Source: Dimargaris cristalligena (lineage: Eukaryota; Kickxellomycota; Dimargaritomycetes; Dimargaritales; Dimargaritaceae). Taken from it: a stretch of 45,162 nucleotides of DNA. The DNA is taken from contig JANBQC010000187.1 of NCBI GenBank assembly GCA_027576995.1, positions 1 to 45,162 on the forward strand, read 5' to 3'. The position numbers were made by a program, and so were the translations under genes. A model generated the notes under the pieces. It was given only the letters and a program-made list of their open reading frames with translations, had not been told where the DNA came from and did not search any database. This document shows, piece after piece, positions 11,657 to 23,379 of this stretch (within the stretch, counting starts at the first letter, position 1; each line of letters starts with the position of its first letter).

Positions 11657-14600
11657 CTACGGATCTTGTAGACCTTTTCGAACCGCCATCACGGAATCCA
11701 CAATAACAGCGTCGACCTCCAGCTGTTTCTGCAGCTGTACACAAGGCACGCTATTATTAAGCACGCCGTAGGTGAAGAGCAGCAACCCCTGGTTCTTGAT
11801 AGCCGGGGCCAAGATGGGGGCCTGCAAAATCAATGTGGACACGGACACAATGCCCAGTAATCCGGCGTGTTTAGCGAACCGAACGGCTTCCTGCAGGGAA
11901 TTGCACCGGGCATCGACGTAGGGATAATACCCGCCATCGGTGAGGAAAAAGACGGGGTAGCTTGGCTGCTTCACATTAAGCATCAGGCAAATGTCAGGGT
12001 GAAACGACGAGAAAATCACATCCCGATCACCAGCCAAATCGTACACCACTTTGAGAATGGAATCCACAAAACGGTTGAGTTCCACATGTGACCAGACGGC
12101 CGCGTCCTGGGCTTCGCACTTCATGGGATATTTGACCTCAATATTAAAGCCGACGTGGGCAGGGACCTGTCGGAAGGTTTCGGCCAGCGTAGTAAACGGG
12201 GCCTGGATGGTCTCGGCGTTATTGCCCTTGACTTTTTTGGGTACTTTCTTATGTGTAAGCACTTTTTCAAGCTCCTCATTTAGCTCCTCTCGCAACCTAT
12301 CGTCTTCCAGGACATTGGATCGGGCGGAGGAGTACGAGGAGGCCGAGATGGAGGTGGATATGGGTGGTGGCATGGGATGGAAAAGGTCTAATGTGGAGTT
12401 GGCGAGGAGGTCCGAGGGGCGGGAGCGGCTGCTCATCATTGGCGGGGGAATAGTTATGGGGGCCGGTTCGAGGTTTGATTCAGGTATGCTAAACTGACGG
12501 GGCGACCGTTGGGGACGCCCGTGTAGACTGTTAGATCGGGACACCCGGGAAATGGGCGGTGAGCTATTCAGCCGGTCGAGAAGTCCCAGCGGGGAAGAAG
12601 CATGGCCACCATTAGAAGTGGCCGGAGCGATAGTGGTAATGGGTGCGTGGGGTGCAGTGAATGTATGTGAGTGGATGGGGGTCGTTTCGGTTGCTCGAAG
12701 CTGGGGTCGTTTGGGAAGGGCGTCAACCGCAATTGCGGCCTGTTTTTCCGCTTCGTGGCCAATGTGGCGGACGGAGGGGTCGTGATGGCCCTTGTTATAG
12801 TCCTTGTCCTTTCGGGGGGTTAGAGCGAGAAACTGGTCTTTGGTGAGTGAATGGATGGGGACATCAATCCCCGTCTCCGTAACAGTCCAATCATGGTAAA
12901 TAACCGGGGTCAAATCACTCGTCAGCTGGACATCAAATTCCACATACTCAGCCCCCAAATTTGCGGCCGTGATAAACGACAGGACCGTATTCTCCCCAAC
13001 TTGAAGATTGGAACCACCCGAAGCGTCCCGGTTCATGCCTGACCCGCGGTGACCAATCACTTTGGTGCTGAGTGATTTCCAGTAGGCAGCGCGCGAGTTG
13101 AGGGACATTTTAGGGTGCGAAAAGGGGTGGATCATTATGTATTCGAGACGAATACTGCCTAAGTCAAACATGTGTGGGGTCGAAAGCAGGGATACAAGCA
13201 ACTTTTCGCAACCGGCAGCACTAGTGAGCACATGGCTGGGACCGGACACGATGGGTAGTCGCACGGAGGCTCGGCCCACTAGGGTTGCCGCATCATGGGG
13301 GGTACCGGGCTCTTCAACGGCTACTAAGTCAAATTGTAAGTGAACGTCCCGATCCAGGCTGCACAGGAATTGAAGGGGTTCAATGGCCGCAGGTCGATCA
13401 AGAGGTAGATGCAAGGTAGTTGGCGCCCCCACGGCCGTATCGGCCGAGATCACCAGAGCCAGGTTGCTAGTAGGAGTGACGGTCGCACCCAAAATGTCAA
13501 AAAAATCGTCCCGCAGTTCCAGTGGTGATGCAGTATCCTTTTCGTCGTTTGATCCCAGCGTGACAACCAATAGTCCCTGGTTTTGAAGGTATTTGTGGCC
13601 GTAGGTACGCTCAATGAAAGACTTGCCCGGCGAATGACTAGGGCTCGGGCGGTTCTGGGAGGAATCATGGCTGGACAGTCGGGGTAGGTTAAGGGTGGAC
13701 TTGGACGAACTTCTAGCGGGGCCGGTAATAGCGTCTGGTAGGGCCTGGTTCCTAAATTCACGGATGGCCTCGATGGGTTTACGTGACAGAGGGCGGAGTA
13801 CGTCGGTCACTTGACAGTGGCCCCGAAAGGCGGCTCGTTCGTGGGCATTCCAGCCAGCGGTGTCTAGCACGTTAGGGTCAGCCCCCGCCGCCAGGAGAAT
13901 CCGGACGCATTCCAAATGACCCTCCAGGGCAGCCAGACATAAGGGGGTCCAGCCGTTTTGGGTATCCTGTTCGTTCAAGGCGGGTGGGTTATTGGGACAA
14001 CTGGACTGGGTCAGTAACCGAAGCACTTGGGCATGGCCTTCGCGGGCAGCGTAGTGAATAGGGGTTTCACCGTCCTTGTCAGCCGCGTTGGGATTGGCCC
14101 CTCGCTCCAGGAGAAATTTGATAATATCCGTGAACCCCAGCTTGGCAGCTACGGTAAGCGGGGTGTTGAGATGGGACTTGAGAAGTAAAAATGATTGTGA
14201 CGTGGAAAGCACCGACGCGGAGGTCTCGGGCGGGATAGGCTTGTCAGTCCTAGTGAAAGGGGAAGAAACTCCAAAGGCATTTAAGGTGCTATTGCTCGAG
14301 GTGGTCGGAAAGGATGGAGTAGTCGGAACCAAAATGGTTGCGTCGACGTTGTCGATTTGGCCCAGGTCGATGAGAGCCTGGACCAGTCCAAAGTGGTTAT
14401 TGATAACAGCGTAGATGAGCGGAGTGCACCCTTCCTGATCACACCAGTGCCCGGAGTTGATATCGAGACTGGGGTCCAACCGATGGAGGGCCCGGAGCAG
14501 AGTTTTGGCAATGACGTCGAACCCGTTCACTGCCGCGTAATGGAGGGCGGAGCGACCATAAATGTCCCGCTGGGCGATGGCCTCCACCGACTGGATGTGG

Positions 14601-15193
14601 GCTACAAAAAGGTCCACGATGGGACTAAAATCCGGGGCCGGCCCACGACCGAGTTTGGCGGTGCCGACCCTGATGGCTTGATCGATATCCAACCGGGATA
14701 AGTCAGCCGACAGTGAATGCACCGAAGTGGGCCTGATGGGACAGTGCGCAGTGTCATCCGTAAAGGTTGAAAAATAGCCGTTGTGAGGAGATAAAGTTTC
14801 GCGTGGCGACCTCAGGGGCATGGAATGGAAGATGGTATCCAGGGAGTCGGTAATACCGTTGAGCATACAGAGGCGGTGAAGCAGGGTGCGGCCGTGTATA
14901 TCGTGGAGCAGGTAGACGGCAGGGTAGGTCTGCGTAAGCCAGGTGATACAGCGCCGGGCCCGGGCTGCACAGGCCCCTTCGACCAGGAGATAGAGCGCCT
15001 GACCGGTGGCACTGGAGGAAACGGCCAGGTTGAACGCTGCGAGAGAGCCTTTGCCGGGGGGTAGGAATGTGTCCAATGCGGCTTTGAGCAGGCTGCAGTC
15101 ATCGGCTTGGAGGGCCAGCGTTAACTGCCGGATTTGGCGGAGGTTAAAGGCCGGCGGCTGGAGCTGTAGGTCGCTTCCAAGGCAGTTGGTCAT
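11657..15193 (-). CDS. GDE1: Ankyrin-repeat glycerophosphodiester phosphodiesterase (Gde1-like)
   Basis: Predicted to hydrolyse glycerophosphocholine to choline and glycerol-3-phosphate in the cytoplasm. Single exon, 1178 aa from the ATG at 15193. Ankyrin repeats span about residues 100-500 (GRSALHYAAVNG, GETPIHYAAREGH, GWTPLCLAALEGHLE). A C2-like region follows (~530-700), then the GDPD domain from ~713: VIGHRGSG, GENT, EFDVQLTSD and HDWTVTETG carry the catalytic His pair and metal ligands; FNIEVKYP and FSSFHPD follow. A Ser/Pro-rich insert of about 200 residues splits the GDPD domain, longer than usual. Yeast Gde1 and relatives begin with an SPX phosphate-sensing domain; none is visible here, and no SPX-like exon could be read upstream. 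The open frame continues to a TAA upstream of the ATG, so an unseen 5' exon is not excluded. Confidence 0.88.
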   Translation of the reverse strand: MTNCLGSDLQLQPPAFNLRQIRQLTLALQADDCSLLKAALDTFLPPGKGSLAAFNLAVSSSATGQALYLLVEGACAARARRCITWLTQTYPAVYLLHDIHGRTLLHRLCMLNGITDSLDTIFHSMPLRSPRETLSPHNGYFSTFTDDTAHCPIRPTSVHSLSADLSRLDIDQAIRVGTAKLGRGPAPDFSPIVDLFVAHIQSVEAIAQRDIYGRSALHYAAVNGFDVIAKTLLRALHRLDPSLDINSGHWCDQEGCTPLIYAVINNHFGLVQALIDLGQIDNVDATILVPTTPSFPTTSSNSTLNAFGVSSPFTRTDKPIPPETSASVLSTSQSFLLLKSHLNTPLTVAAKLGFTDIIKFLLERGANPNAADKDGETPIHYAAREGHAQVLRLLTQSSCPNNPPALNEQDTQNGWTPLCLAALEGHLECVRILLAAGADPNVLDTAGWNAHERAAFRGHCQVTDVLRPLSRKPIEAIREFRNQALPDAITGPARSSSKSTLNLPRLSSHDSSQNRPSPSHSPGKSFIERTYGHKYLQNQGLLVVTLGSNDEKDTASPLELRDDFFDILGATVTPTSNLALVISADTAVGAPTTLHLPLDRPAAIEPLQFLCSLDRDVHLQFDLVAVEEPGTPHDAATLVGRASVRLPIVSGPSHVLTSAAGCEKLLVSLLSTPHMFDLGSIRLEYIMIHPFSHPKMSLNSRAAYWKSLSTKVIGHRGSGMNRDASGGSNLQVGENTVLSFITAANLGAEYVEFDVQLTSDLTPVIYHDWTVTETGIDVPIHSLTKDQFLALTPRKDKDYNKGHHDPSVRHIGHEAEKQAAIAVDALPKRPQLRATETTPIHSHTFTAPHAPITTIAPATSNGGHASSPLGLLDRLNSSPPISRVSRSNSLHGRPQRSPRQFSIPESNLEPAPITIPPPMMSSRSRPSDLLANSTLDLFHPMPPPISTSISASSYSSARSNVLEDDRLREELNEELEKVLTHKKVPKKVKGNNAETIQAPFTTLAETFRQVPAHVGFNIEVKYPMKCEAQDAAVWSHVELNRFVDSILKVVYDLAGDRDVIFSSFHPDICLMLNVKQPSYPVFFLTDGGYYPYVDARCNSLQEAVRFAKHAGLLGIVSVSTLILQAPILAPAIKNQGLLLFTYGVLNNSVPCVQLQKQLEVDAVIVDSVMAVRKGLQDP

Positions 15194-17540
15194 TTTGCGG
15201 GTATATAGGTGCAATTCCCGGGCTTGGACTGGTGCGTTAGAGAAAAAATGGTGTATACTGGGGTGTTACACAAGGACGCGAATTGGCACAAACCAGGAGG
15301 GGGCAGCAAGGTACCGAAGGGGGGGGCTGGTTAGAGGGGTTGGTGTAGGTGAATGCGAGGACTGTGACACTGGTGGCGTTTTAATAGGGCAGGTGTGGTA
15401 AGAAAAATAAATAAAACAGGGCGTGCAATTTGCAACGATTCCCCGTAAAATAATAGTTAGAGAAGGGAAGAAGCTGGTCTCGGGGAACAGAGAATAAAAA
15501 TACCAATTTTACAGGGCTAGCAACTCAGTATAGTAGTGAGTCTAAAGATAGACAAGGCCAGGGAGGAGGAGGCTTGTAAAATAGCACAATTTACAGTGGG
15601 GCTGATGTAACAATGATAGTCACATATGCCCAATAAAAGATGAGGAAAAAATCAACTGATGTGGGGGTGTGATGTAGGGGGGAGGACGCAAGTGCTATGT
15701 GAGTGAGAAATTATCTATCAGAACACCCCACTTTGGTATTATTATTGATACAGGCGCCACATTGGCAGCTGAGTGCAACCTACTAACCTGACTCCGAAGA
15801 ATGGGCTGGCTGATGGACAAGTCTGGCCGGGGTGCAAGATATATAGAGAGTGAAAGTATCAAATGCTAAAGGTGCACCAGCCCGAGGGAGTAGGCTTCCT
15901 TATATACAAGGCCAATGGTTTCCAAGAGGCTGTATGCGGGAAAGAGCGGAGCTGGGATCACACAGGCGCATGAATACAGTATATGCGCGCCTACGACCAC
16001 TACCGCTTTTTCTGGCTGACTAGGCGTAACCAATGTCTAATTGGTAACTCCACCCAGGTGGTCGTCTGAGTGATGATGGATGACCCAGACTGGCAATTGC
16101 CTTTAGTATAAATAAAGGGGGTTGGAGACATTGGTTGGGCCATTCCCCCTTTGATCATCTTGATCCTTTCTCCCTCTTCACGTGTGGTCTGCGGTTGGCC
16201 ATCCGTATTAGTGCGTCATCCTCTGGCCCATATCTCTCTCCTTCGGCGTAGTATGATTATTCTATATCCAGTCATCTATCTCCCCCATTCCACCACCATC
16301 CGTTCCGATGATAATAGTTAAAGATACCATCCCTACTCTCTAAGGATAACAAAATCTGTCCATTCCAGCTGATCAGCCAATTTCTGCTATCCATCACATT
16401 CTATTACTACCCTCAATCAGCGGACTAATTGATTCACTCCGGTAGTAAGGCATTGGCATAGCGATAATACCAGATCACCACAGCTAAACCATAACTGCCT
16501 CGGATTACATTCCTCTACATTCTTTCATTATTAGACATCGTAGCTAACTCGACTGTTTTCATTTACCAAAGACCAGTGCTGCCACAGTGGGCTGAAGTTA
16601 GCCTCGCCATGGTCCAGTTACATAATTTGGCCATGTTAAAACTAATCTTAATAGTTTACAATTCTGCGTCTCGGACCATATTGGTTTCCGTCTGATTCTG
16701 TACGGCTTAATTCGGGATGTCACATGAAGTATGCGGTAAAGAAAAAACAACAGCAGCCACAAAGACCATGCTAAATTGTCCATAATTTACACCTAACCAA
16801 AAGCGACTTCCGTGGGAACAGGCCAACTACGCAACCCAATTCACACCTCTTCCAGCATAGAATACTTACCACGCACTCATGTTCTGATCAAGACATGATA
16901 CTCTATTGAGAGGAGGGTATTACCAAATAAGTTGGCAATATGCTTATTCCTTTTATTATTAATCGACGGGTGGTCTAACTAATTAAATGCGATTATGTGA
17001 ACTTAACAATAAATGTATGAGTATACAGAGCTCAGTCTGACAGTAGTGGCTAGAGGGTTAGACTACGGGGTAGGGTAGGCGATCCGCGTGACAGTGGGTG
17101 TTGTTATGGGAAGGAGACGTAGCATAAAAAGACCTAACAGGAACAAGTTGTACTAAAAAGGTTTGGTCTGATTATGTTGGATTAGTAGGTGTGATATTCT
17201 TGGTTTATTATCAGTGCTAATATACATCATCATTGTAATCAGAAATCGAGTGAAAATATAGTCTGGTCGTTACATTTGCCCATAAAGTTAAATACGATCG
17301 TTTAAGATCCTCGACACCCGTGCATTGCCCTTGAAATCACAATACCCTAGGGAATCCTCAAGGAGCTTCCAGTATTGTGGGCCTGTCTATAATTAATCAT
17401 TCTTACAGTAATGTCGGCAACGAGTGTATGACACGAGGATTGAACGGGAAAACAGATAGCAATCACTACCCCTCTTCCCACTCCCTCGCCCGCGCGCACA
17501 TTTATACGCATCCAGCGCTCATTATATATACCCAAAGTAC
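15194..17540. other. 2.3 kb intergenic region without a called gene
   Basis: Lies between two minus-strand genes. It contains a promoter-like site on the plus strand at 16028-16136 with no ORF over 60 codons after it. A minus-strand frame at 16598-16783 (61 codons) has a hydrophobic start but no other support and is not called. No tRNA or other structured RNA was recognised. Confidence 0.5.
16028..16136 (+). promoter_or_regulatory. Orphan promoter-like site: TATA box within an inverted repeat with CCAAT motifs
   Basis: A perfect 11 bp inverted repeat, AACCAATGTCT (16028-16038) and AGACATTGGTT (16126-16136), flanks TATAAATAAAGG (16107-16118). Each arm holds a CCAAT/ATTGG pentamer. A pyrimidine-rich stretch follows, as expected near a transcription start, but only very short ORFs lie downstream (for example 22 codons from the ATG near 16252). 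It may drive a non-coding or heavily spliced transcript. Confidence 0.35.
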
Positions 17541-20434
17541 TTAAGTGCCGAACCACTCTTTAGGGTAACGATCATGGGCCAGTTTCAGATCCCGCCGACT
17601 GATTAAACTACCGCGGAACCGATGCCAGTGGCAAGGAATCGTAGGCCAAGTGCTATTTGAACCACCCGGTAAGGACCGTGTAGCACTAGCGGTCCCAGGA
17701 TCAGGGAGGGACGGTGGGGAAGGAGCGGCAGTAGGGGAAGTATGTGAAGATCTGACCGGACCGTCCGAAGCATCGGAGGAATGAGTGGCGGTCGAGGTTG
17801 GAATGGTATCCCGGGCCTTATCTTCCGTATCGCGGTCAGCGTAACCGTCGTGGGAATTAATCGCCTGATTAGAATCCGACATCGAGTCCGGGTCCGACTC
17901 TGAGTTGGAGTCGGAGTCCGAATCCGTTAACAACCGTGGGGCGATATCGGCAGGGCCCATGGGGGCTAATTCGAGTAAGGTCGGGGCCAATGCATCGAAC
18001 GACTCGCTCAACGTATGGCCACCGGCCAACTGGGGGTGCTCCAAGTCCCACTGGAGCCGATGGCACAGATAGGCGATAATATCGTCACAATTCCCCAGCA
18101 ATTGGACATCGAAATTCATTTGCAAATTAGGGGTTTTGTTGATGAGGATCTGGGGGACGTGAGCGGGGAGTTGGGCCATAACCTCCGAGACGGGAGCCAC
18201 TTTCAGACTGGAGCCCATCACGAGCAGGAGGTCCACCTGTTTCCGGTCGGCCAAAAAACTGTTTTCGAAGGCGTCCGGTAGGTTCTCCCCGAAGAAGGTG
18301 ATGTCGGGTTTCATGATCGCCGGGGGCCGATGGTCCGTCTGATTATTGTCGTCGTCGTCATCATCGTCATCATCAACATTGGCGGAATAGTTGCGCTTCT
18401 TCCGTCGTACCGGCGCCGGCTTGGCCCGTTTAGCCTCCTGTTGACACCGGGGACACTCGGGGATTCTCTGGTCGAAAATGGACTCTTTGATCGCCTGGCC
18501 TGGCACCTGCAGGCCACATCGAATGCAGCTGGCAGTAGCAAAAGATCCGTGGCAATTTAGTACCCGACCGATACCCGTCTGCTGCTCCAGGGTATCGATA
18601 TTCTGTGTATAATTGCGCAACAGCTGCCCGCGGGCTTCGAGCAGCCGGATAAAATGGTGTGAAGGGGAAGGTACGAAATTACTGGGGTACAGCTCCTTGG
18701 CAAATGAGTAAAAGATTTGGGGCGACTCCCGGAAATATTCGAGATCAAACATCTGCTGGGGGTCGTCCAGTCCGAATTCGCCCAGGCGGGAATAGATACC
18801 GTTGGGCGATCGAAAATCGGGGATACCGCAGGACACCGATACGCCGGCGCCGGTCAGGACCATAATATTAGTCGCCGAACCGAGCAATTCGACCACATGG
18901 TCAACGGTTGTGATGTGAGTCAACCGTTCCCGGTGCCGAATGAATTTGGCCACGGTCAGTTGTAGTAGGGGTAACAGCTCCATGTTACTTCGATTGGGGG
19001 GTAGTTCGGCCGCCAGACGGGTCGAAAACGCAGCGATGAGTGCCCCCACGGGGAAATTTTGCTGAATAAAGTATTTTTCAATGAATCCAAACAGGCCTAG
19101 CTCACGGGCCTCGACGCGCAAAATATGCTTTTCACTATCCGTAAAAAACTCGCTAACCTCTATGATAATGGGGTAAATCAAGTAATTCAAACACATGGAT
19201 AGTTAGTAGAAGGCCTCGATGTTAGGAATTGCGGGGCATGGGAAGGGGGAGGGGGCAGCTACGAAATGTAAAACCGGACCACTAAATTAAAGTACAAAAT
19301 AACAGTATCAATGAGGGCAGGCATTGCACTGGAATAGGGCAGGGAGGCTCGATGGAATAGCAGTTACCTTTAAGCTGTGATGAATTACAGGCGGGGGAGC
19401 CGGGTGACGACGAAGTTACATCAATATCCGAGGATTCAGCAGCGGAATCGAGGTCTATTGCCAATTATATAAAATTGAGCCAAACCGTAGTGGGTTGATA
19501 ACCCTAACAGACTTGTTAGTTTCGAGAAGGAACAAGATGGGGTGAGTCATGGATATGGGTGAATGAAGTCGATATAGAAGCGGTGGGGGATTCACTTACC
19601 CGACTCGGCTGGTGGAGGTATGATGAGGGGCGGTGGAAAAATCGCGGCCGGATCAGCCGTCTCGTGGGCGGACCCGATCAAATCATAAATAGAGGGCGGA
19701 CTGGGATTAGGGGCCGTGGACCGGTGATGGTCGGGAAAAGGGGGAGTGGAGTCTAAAAGTACAGTTGGGTCAGCGGATACGTTCGCTGCTATCACCGTCC
19801 CCGAGGCAATCACGGTATCTGAGGTATACCCTAGAGGGGACGCTGACCTACCATCCCCTGAGTAGCAGCCGCCAGTGGTATTCGAAAAGGTAGGGCCAGT
19901 AGGAGGATCTACCCCGGGCGTAGGAGTCTGGCTCTGTGTGTGACCGGACGTCGCGGGGCTGCCGAGAACTAGCGGCGACAAAGAAAGGGTGGGAGTGGTT
20001 GCTGTACCCGGGGGCCGCGACGGAATCGATAAGCCCGTTCCTCCACTCCCGGCCCGTATCTCGCCGGACATGGGGGTCGTCGGATGCGGCCGGTGTTTTT
20101 TGGTGGAACTGGGTGAATCGCCCGGATCGGCCGCTTGGGTTTGGCCGAGATGGGGGGTTGAAAAAAGGCGGTGATGGTGCTTTCCGGCGGCGGCGGCCGC
20201 CCCCCGCGACCGGGAGGATTCCGAGAGACTAGGTGAAGTAGAGCTGGTGGCTAGGCTAGGAGGGGGGGTAAGAAGCGTGATAGATCCTCCGGGGCTTAAG
20301 TTCGCCAAGCCGGTTTCGGTTGGCCTTCCGCCGGCAAGCTCATCCGAGGCACTGCGTTTAAGCCCCCCTTTCGCGCCACTATTTGCTAAATCGGCGGACG
20401 CGGGCGAAGTAGAGTGGGATTCGGCCATGGCCAA
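17541..20434 (-). CDS. SIR2: Sir2-family NAD-dependent protein deacetylase (class I sirtuin)
   Basis: Removes acyl groups from lysines, mainly on histones, using NAD+; probably nuclear. Three exons, 19600-20434, 19368-19454 and 17541-19159, in matching phases give 846 aa. Intron 2 (19160-19367) has a perfect TACTAAC branch site (19202-19208, complement). Residues 1-~300 are a Ser/Pro/Thr/Gly-rich disordered tail. The sirtuin core has GAGVSVSCGIPDFRS (411-425), TQNIDTLE, catalytic His in NCHG (~511), zinc cysteines in CIRC (519/522) and CPRC (543/546), FFGE and GSSLKVAPV. The ELGLFGFIEKY segment before the core is typical of Sir2/Hst1/SIRT1-type proteins. Odd: a basic patch and nine consecutive Asp (570-578) are inserted between the zinc module and the PDITFFGE strand; the C-terminus has an acidic Asp/Ser repeat. 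The exact paralogue (Sir2, Hst1, Hst2) cannot be fixed by eye. Confidence 0.9.
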
Positions 20435-21397
20435 TAATCAAATAATGCGTGATGGGTTGTGTGAAGGATGAGAGGGCTAAACAAGGCTAGGAAGGGTATA
20501 TAGAGAGAATTAAACATCAATGTCCGACAAGATCCGGGGGGTTCAAAGATGGTCGCGTCGAATAATGTTTCCCACCCTGAAATGAGAGGTGGGGAGGGGG
20601 GAAGGGCAACAGTAGTGGTGGTGGTAGAGCGGCGTGGGACGAGAGTGGAGAAACAGCAAGATAAGGCTGGATAATATGCCACAATGCCCATCAACAAGAG
20701 GCCAACTTAGGGTGGAGCTGGGAAGGAAAGAAGTCAACAAACCAAGGAAGGGAAACCGGCTAAATTTTGAGTCTAAGGGTTCAAGCAAGCCCATACCCCT
20801 AGGTATATAGCATATGGGGGAAGAAGTAACACAAACAGGGGATGGAGTTAAAGAGTATGGATAACCCAAGCACCTATATAAGGATTTAACAATACTGTGG
20901 CCTAAGGGGCGGTTTAATGACGGACTTGGAACTCTAGCAAGGCCAAAATAGAAGTAGTAGCCATTCTCAGCTTCAGGAATGGACGCGTCGCGGGGGTTGG
21001 CAATAGGAGACTAACTGATCCCTGGATAAACAAACTGGATGATCAGCGGATACTGAAGATAAGGAGCTCACTAGCCCAAATAACAACAGTTAGTGGCTCC
21101 ATTATTCAGTGTTTCGGGCGTCTGACTGTAACCTACACCTGATTAATGGACCGACACCACCGACTCTAACTCCCCATATACCATACCCATGAAAATACAG
21201 CACCCTTTGCGATTGATAATTAGGTTTATTATGAGCAGGGAAGGCTACCCACTATTATTAATAATTGGCACCTATAATCCAGAAGCCGCACTAAATAGCG
21301 TCAACATAATAGAGTATGGATGATCTGAAAGGGGCGGTGCTAAACGGGGGCCAACCCCAGAACGGACACCAGTCGCCCCATGATAATTGGCACTTAT
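20435..21397. other. Intergenic, SIR2 5' flank
   Basis: About 960 bp between two minus-strand genes. Overlapping minus-strand frames at 20386-20869 are Ser/Pro/Leu-rich in the putative leader and look like noise. No clear TATA box. Confidence 0.4.
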
Positions 21398-23379
21398 TTA
21401 AGAGAGGAACAATTCCTTGAGGATACGGATCGTGCCATCTGGGTTGCTAACGCTATGACCGATGACGGAGTGGTGGTTATAGATTTCGTAGTCGTTTCCA
21501 CCCACATGGGTCTTATCACCGAAGAAGTGGATGGACTTGAAGCCCTCATTATCCAAATGGCGCAGGCAGTAGGTCTTGTCCCATCCAGTGGGGAAAACAT
21601 CGAATGAGATTTGGCCGCCTGTTAGGGAAATGTTAATTAGGCAGACAAAATTACATTAAATGGACATTAGAAGAATAATAATATTGATAACGCTTAGTAG
21701 AAGAATATTAGGTCTCGGGCCATAGTAACTAGTAGGTTGAATTTACCGATGGAGTAAGTCAGGTCGAGATTGGGGAACTCCTTCTTGAGCGCAGCGATGA
21801 ACTGCGGACGAATGTTGTATTCCTGGAGAGGGGAAATGGGCCAAATAAACAGAGAGGTGGGCGTAGAATATGATCAGTACATTAGAAAGCTACTAATAGG
21901 GGACCATAATCAAGCTAACCCGCATACTACTTCCGAAATTAGCAGTCCTATATTAACAATGACTTACATTGTCGTACGCCTGGAATTCCAGACGTTCGTC
22001 GTAGCTAAAATTATTGAAAAGTTGGGTGGTGGATATGCCCGATTGCGTTCATAAATTAGAATGTCGTCAGAAACCAGTAACATATTCTAAGGGAAAGGGA
22101 GATATATTCAAGTTCCCCATCAAAGAACGTATCCCTTCGGGAATATCGCAATGGTGGTAGGGCGAGGGGATACCAAATGAATTGATGTCAACTTACCTGC
22201 AGTTACGGCCAATGGGCGAGACATTGATCATTCCATTGCGGAATTCGATGAAGGTACCACTGGTTGGGCCAAGACAGGGGAGTATATCAATGTATACAAC
22301 AGATGGTGTTAGCTCGAAAACTCCTAATCGGGCAGAACGAAAGGCAGGGATCTGGACCATATGATACGCTGGAATAGACGAGGTAATAGTCGGTACAATG
22401 TCAGATGGAGTCGGAAACGCTTATTACCGCTTGCGAGGGATCTTCAAATCGGCAATGTAGCGGAGACAGAAATTGGCCAACTTGGCGTAGTCCTCTTCAC
22501 CAATGTAGCTGATGAAGCTCTGGTAACATGAATAGTTGATCGTAGAGGATAATCACATAAGATATTAGGAAGTATTCGCCATAATAAATCAACCAGCAAA
22601 CTGGGCGGTGTTTTAGGGGCACCAGGAGAAACCCGCAATGGCAGATCATTTAAGGCCGAGGTATGCACTACTGGGGGGCAATTCACGACGCCTGCCCTAA
22701 AAGCACCGGCCGGAGTTGGCACGGCTGCATTATGAAGCGAGAAAGCTTAGTATCCCAAACTCGATGGACGCTGTAAATTTACCTGGGAGGGGAGGGACTT
22801 TCCCAAACGGTAGGCGGTGAGACCGTTTTCCGAGAAGGCAAAGTCAAAGTTGTCCAGCAAGTCACCGCCGAGTTGCTCGTGTTGCTTGGCAAAGTCGGAA
22901 CCCCCGACAAAGCCGATGACCACCTTTTGGCGCAGTTGCTTAAGAATGTCGAGCATCTCGGGGGTGATGACCTGTAAAGGCATCCCCACGGCCCAACAGA
23001 GCCGAGTTAGAAAGTGAGTGGTGTAGAAGGGGATGGATTGCGTTAAGTTGAGGAACTGAGTTGAGTGGGATAACAATCCCAGTTCAATATACATCTACGG
23101 AAAGGGCAGCTGGTAAGCCAAATCCAAGTTTTGGTACTGGAATGCCACAGGTGTCTCTTCTACCCGAGAGTCCAGGTTTATAAGGGCTTCTCTTTGAAGG
23201 GAGGAACACCTGTGCTTGCTAAGCTACTACAGCTAGAGAGTGCGGGGGGTCGGAGATGAGTAACGGGAGAATGCCGCAAAAGAGTAGCTCCTGTTTCGTA
23301 CCTTGCGGGCAGGAGTCAAGGTGCCATCGACGTCGAAGAGGACCAGGGTGTCGGGATGGGCGCGGTCGGAGAAAGACAT
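21398..23379 (-). CDS. SEC53: Phosphomannomutase
   Basis: Interconverts mannose-6-phosphate and mannose-1-phosphate for GDP-mannose, N-/O-glycosylation and GPI anchors; cytosolic HAD-family enzyme. Seven exons: 23302-23379, 22783-22971, 22428-22519, 22197-22259, 21968-22004, 21747-21822 and 21398-21618. All junctions are GT/AG with consistent phases, and the sum is 251 aa, close to yeast Sec53 (254). The HAD nucleophile motif FDVDGTLT has Asp16/Asp18; [59 protein letters not shown] and [15 protein letters not shown] follow in family order. The start at 23379 precedes MSFSDRA. It is the most intron-rich gene in the window (six introns, 128-330 nt; exon 5 is only 37 nt). Confidence 0.95.

Noticed and set aside
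19282..19464. Apparent separate small gene between the two SIR2 frames
   Set aside because: It is exon 2 of the sirtuin (19368-19454) read past its donor site; phases on both sides match.
6694..23379. A biosynthetic gene cluster formed by the minus-strand genes
   Set aside because: PABA synthase, glycerophosphodiesterase, sirtuin and phosphomannomutase belong to unrelated core pathways; shared strand is not evidence of a cluster.
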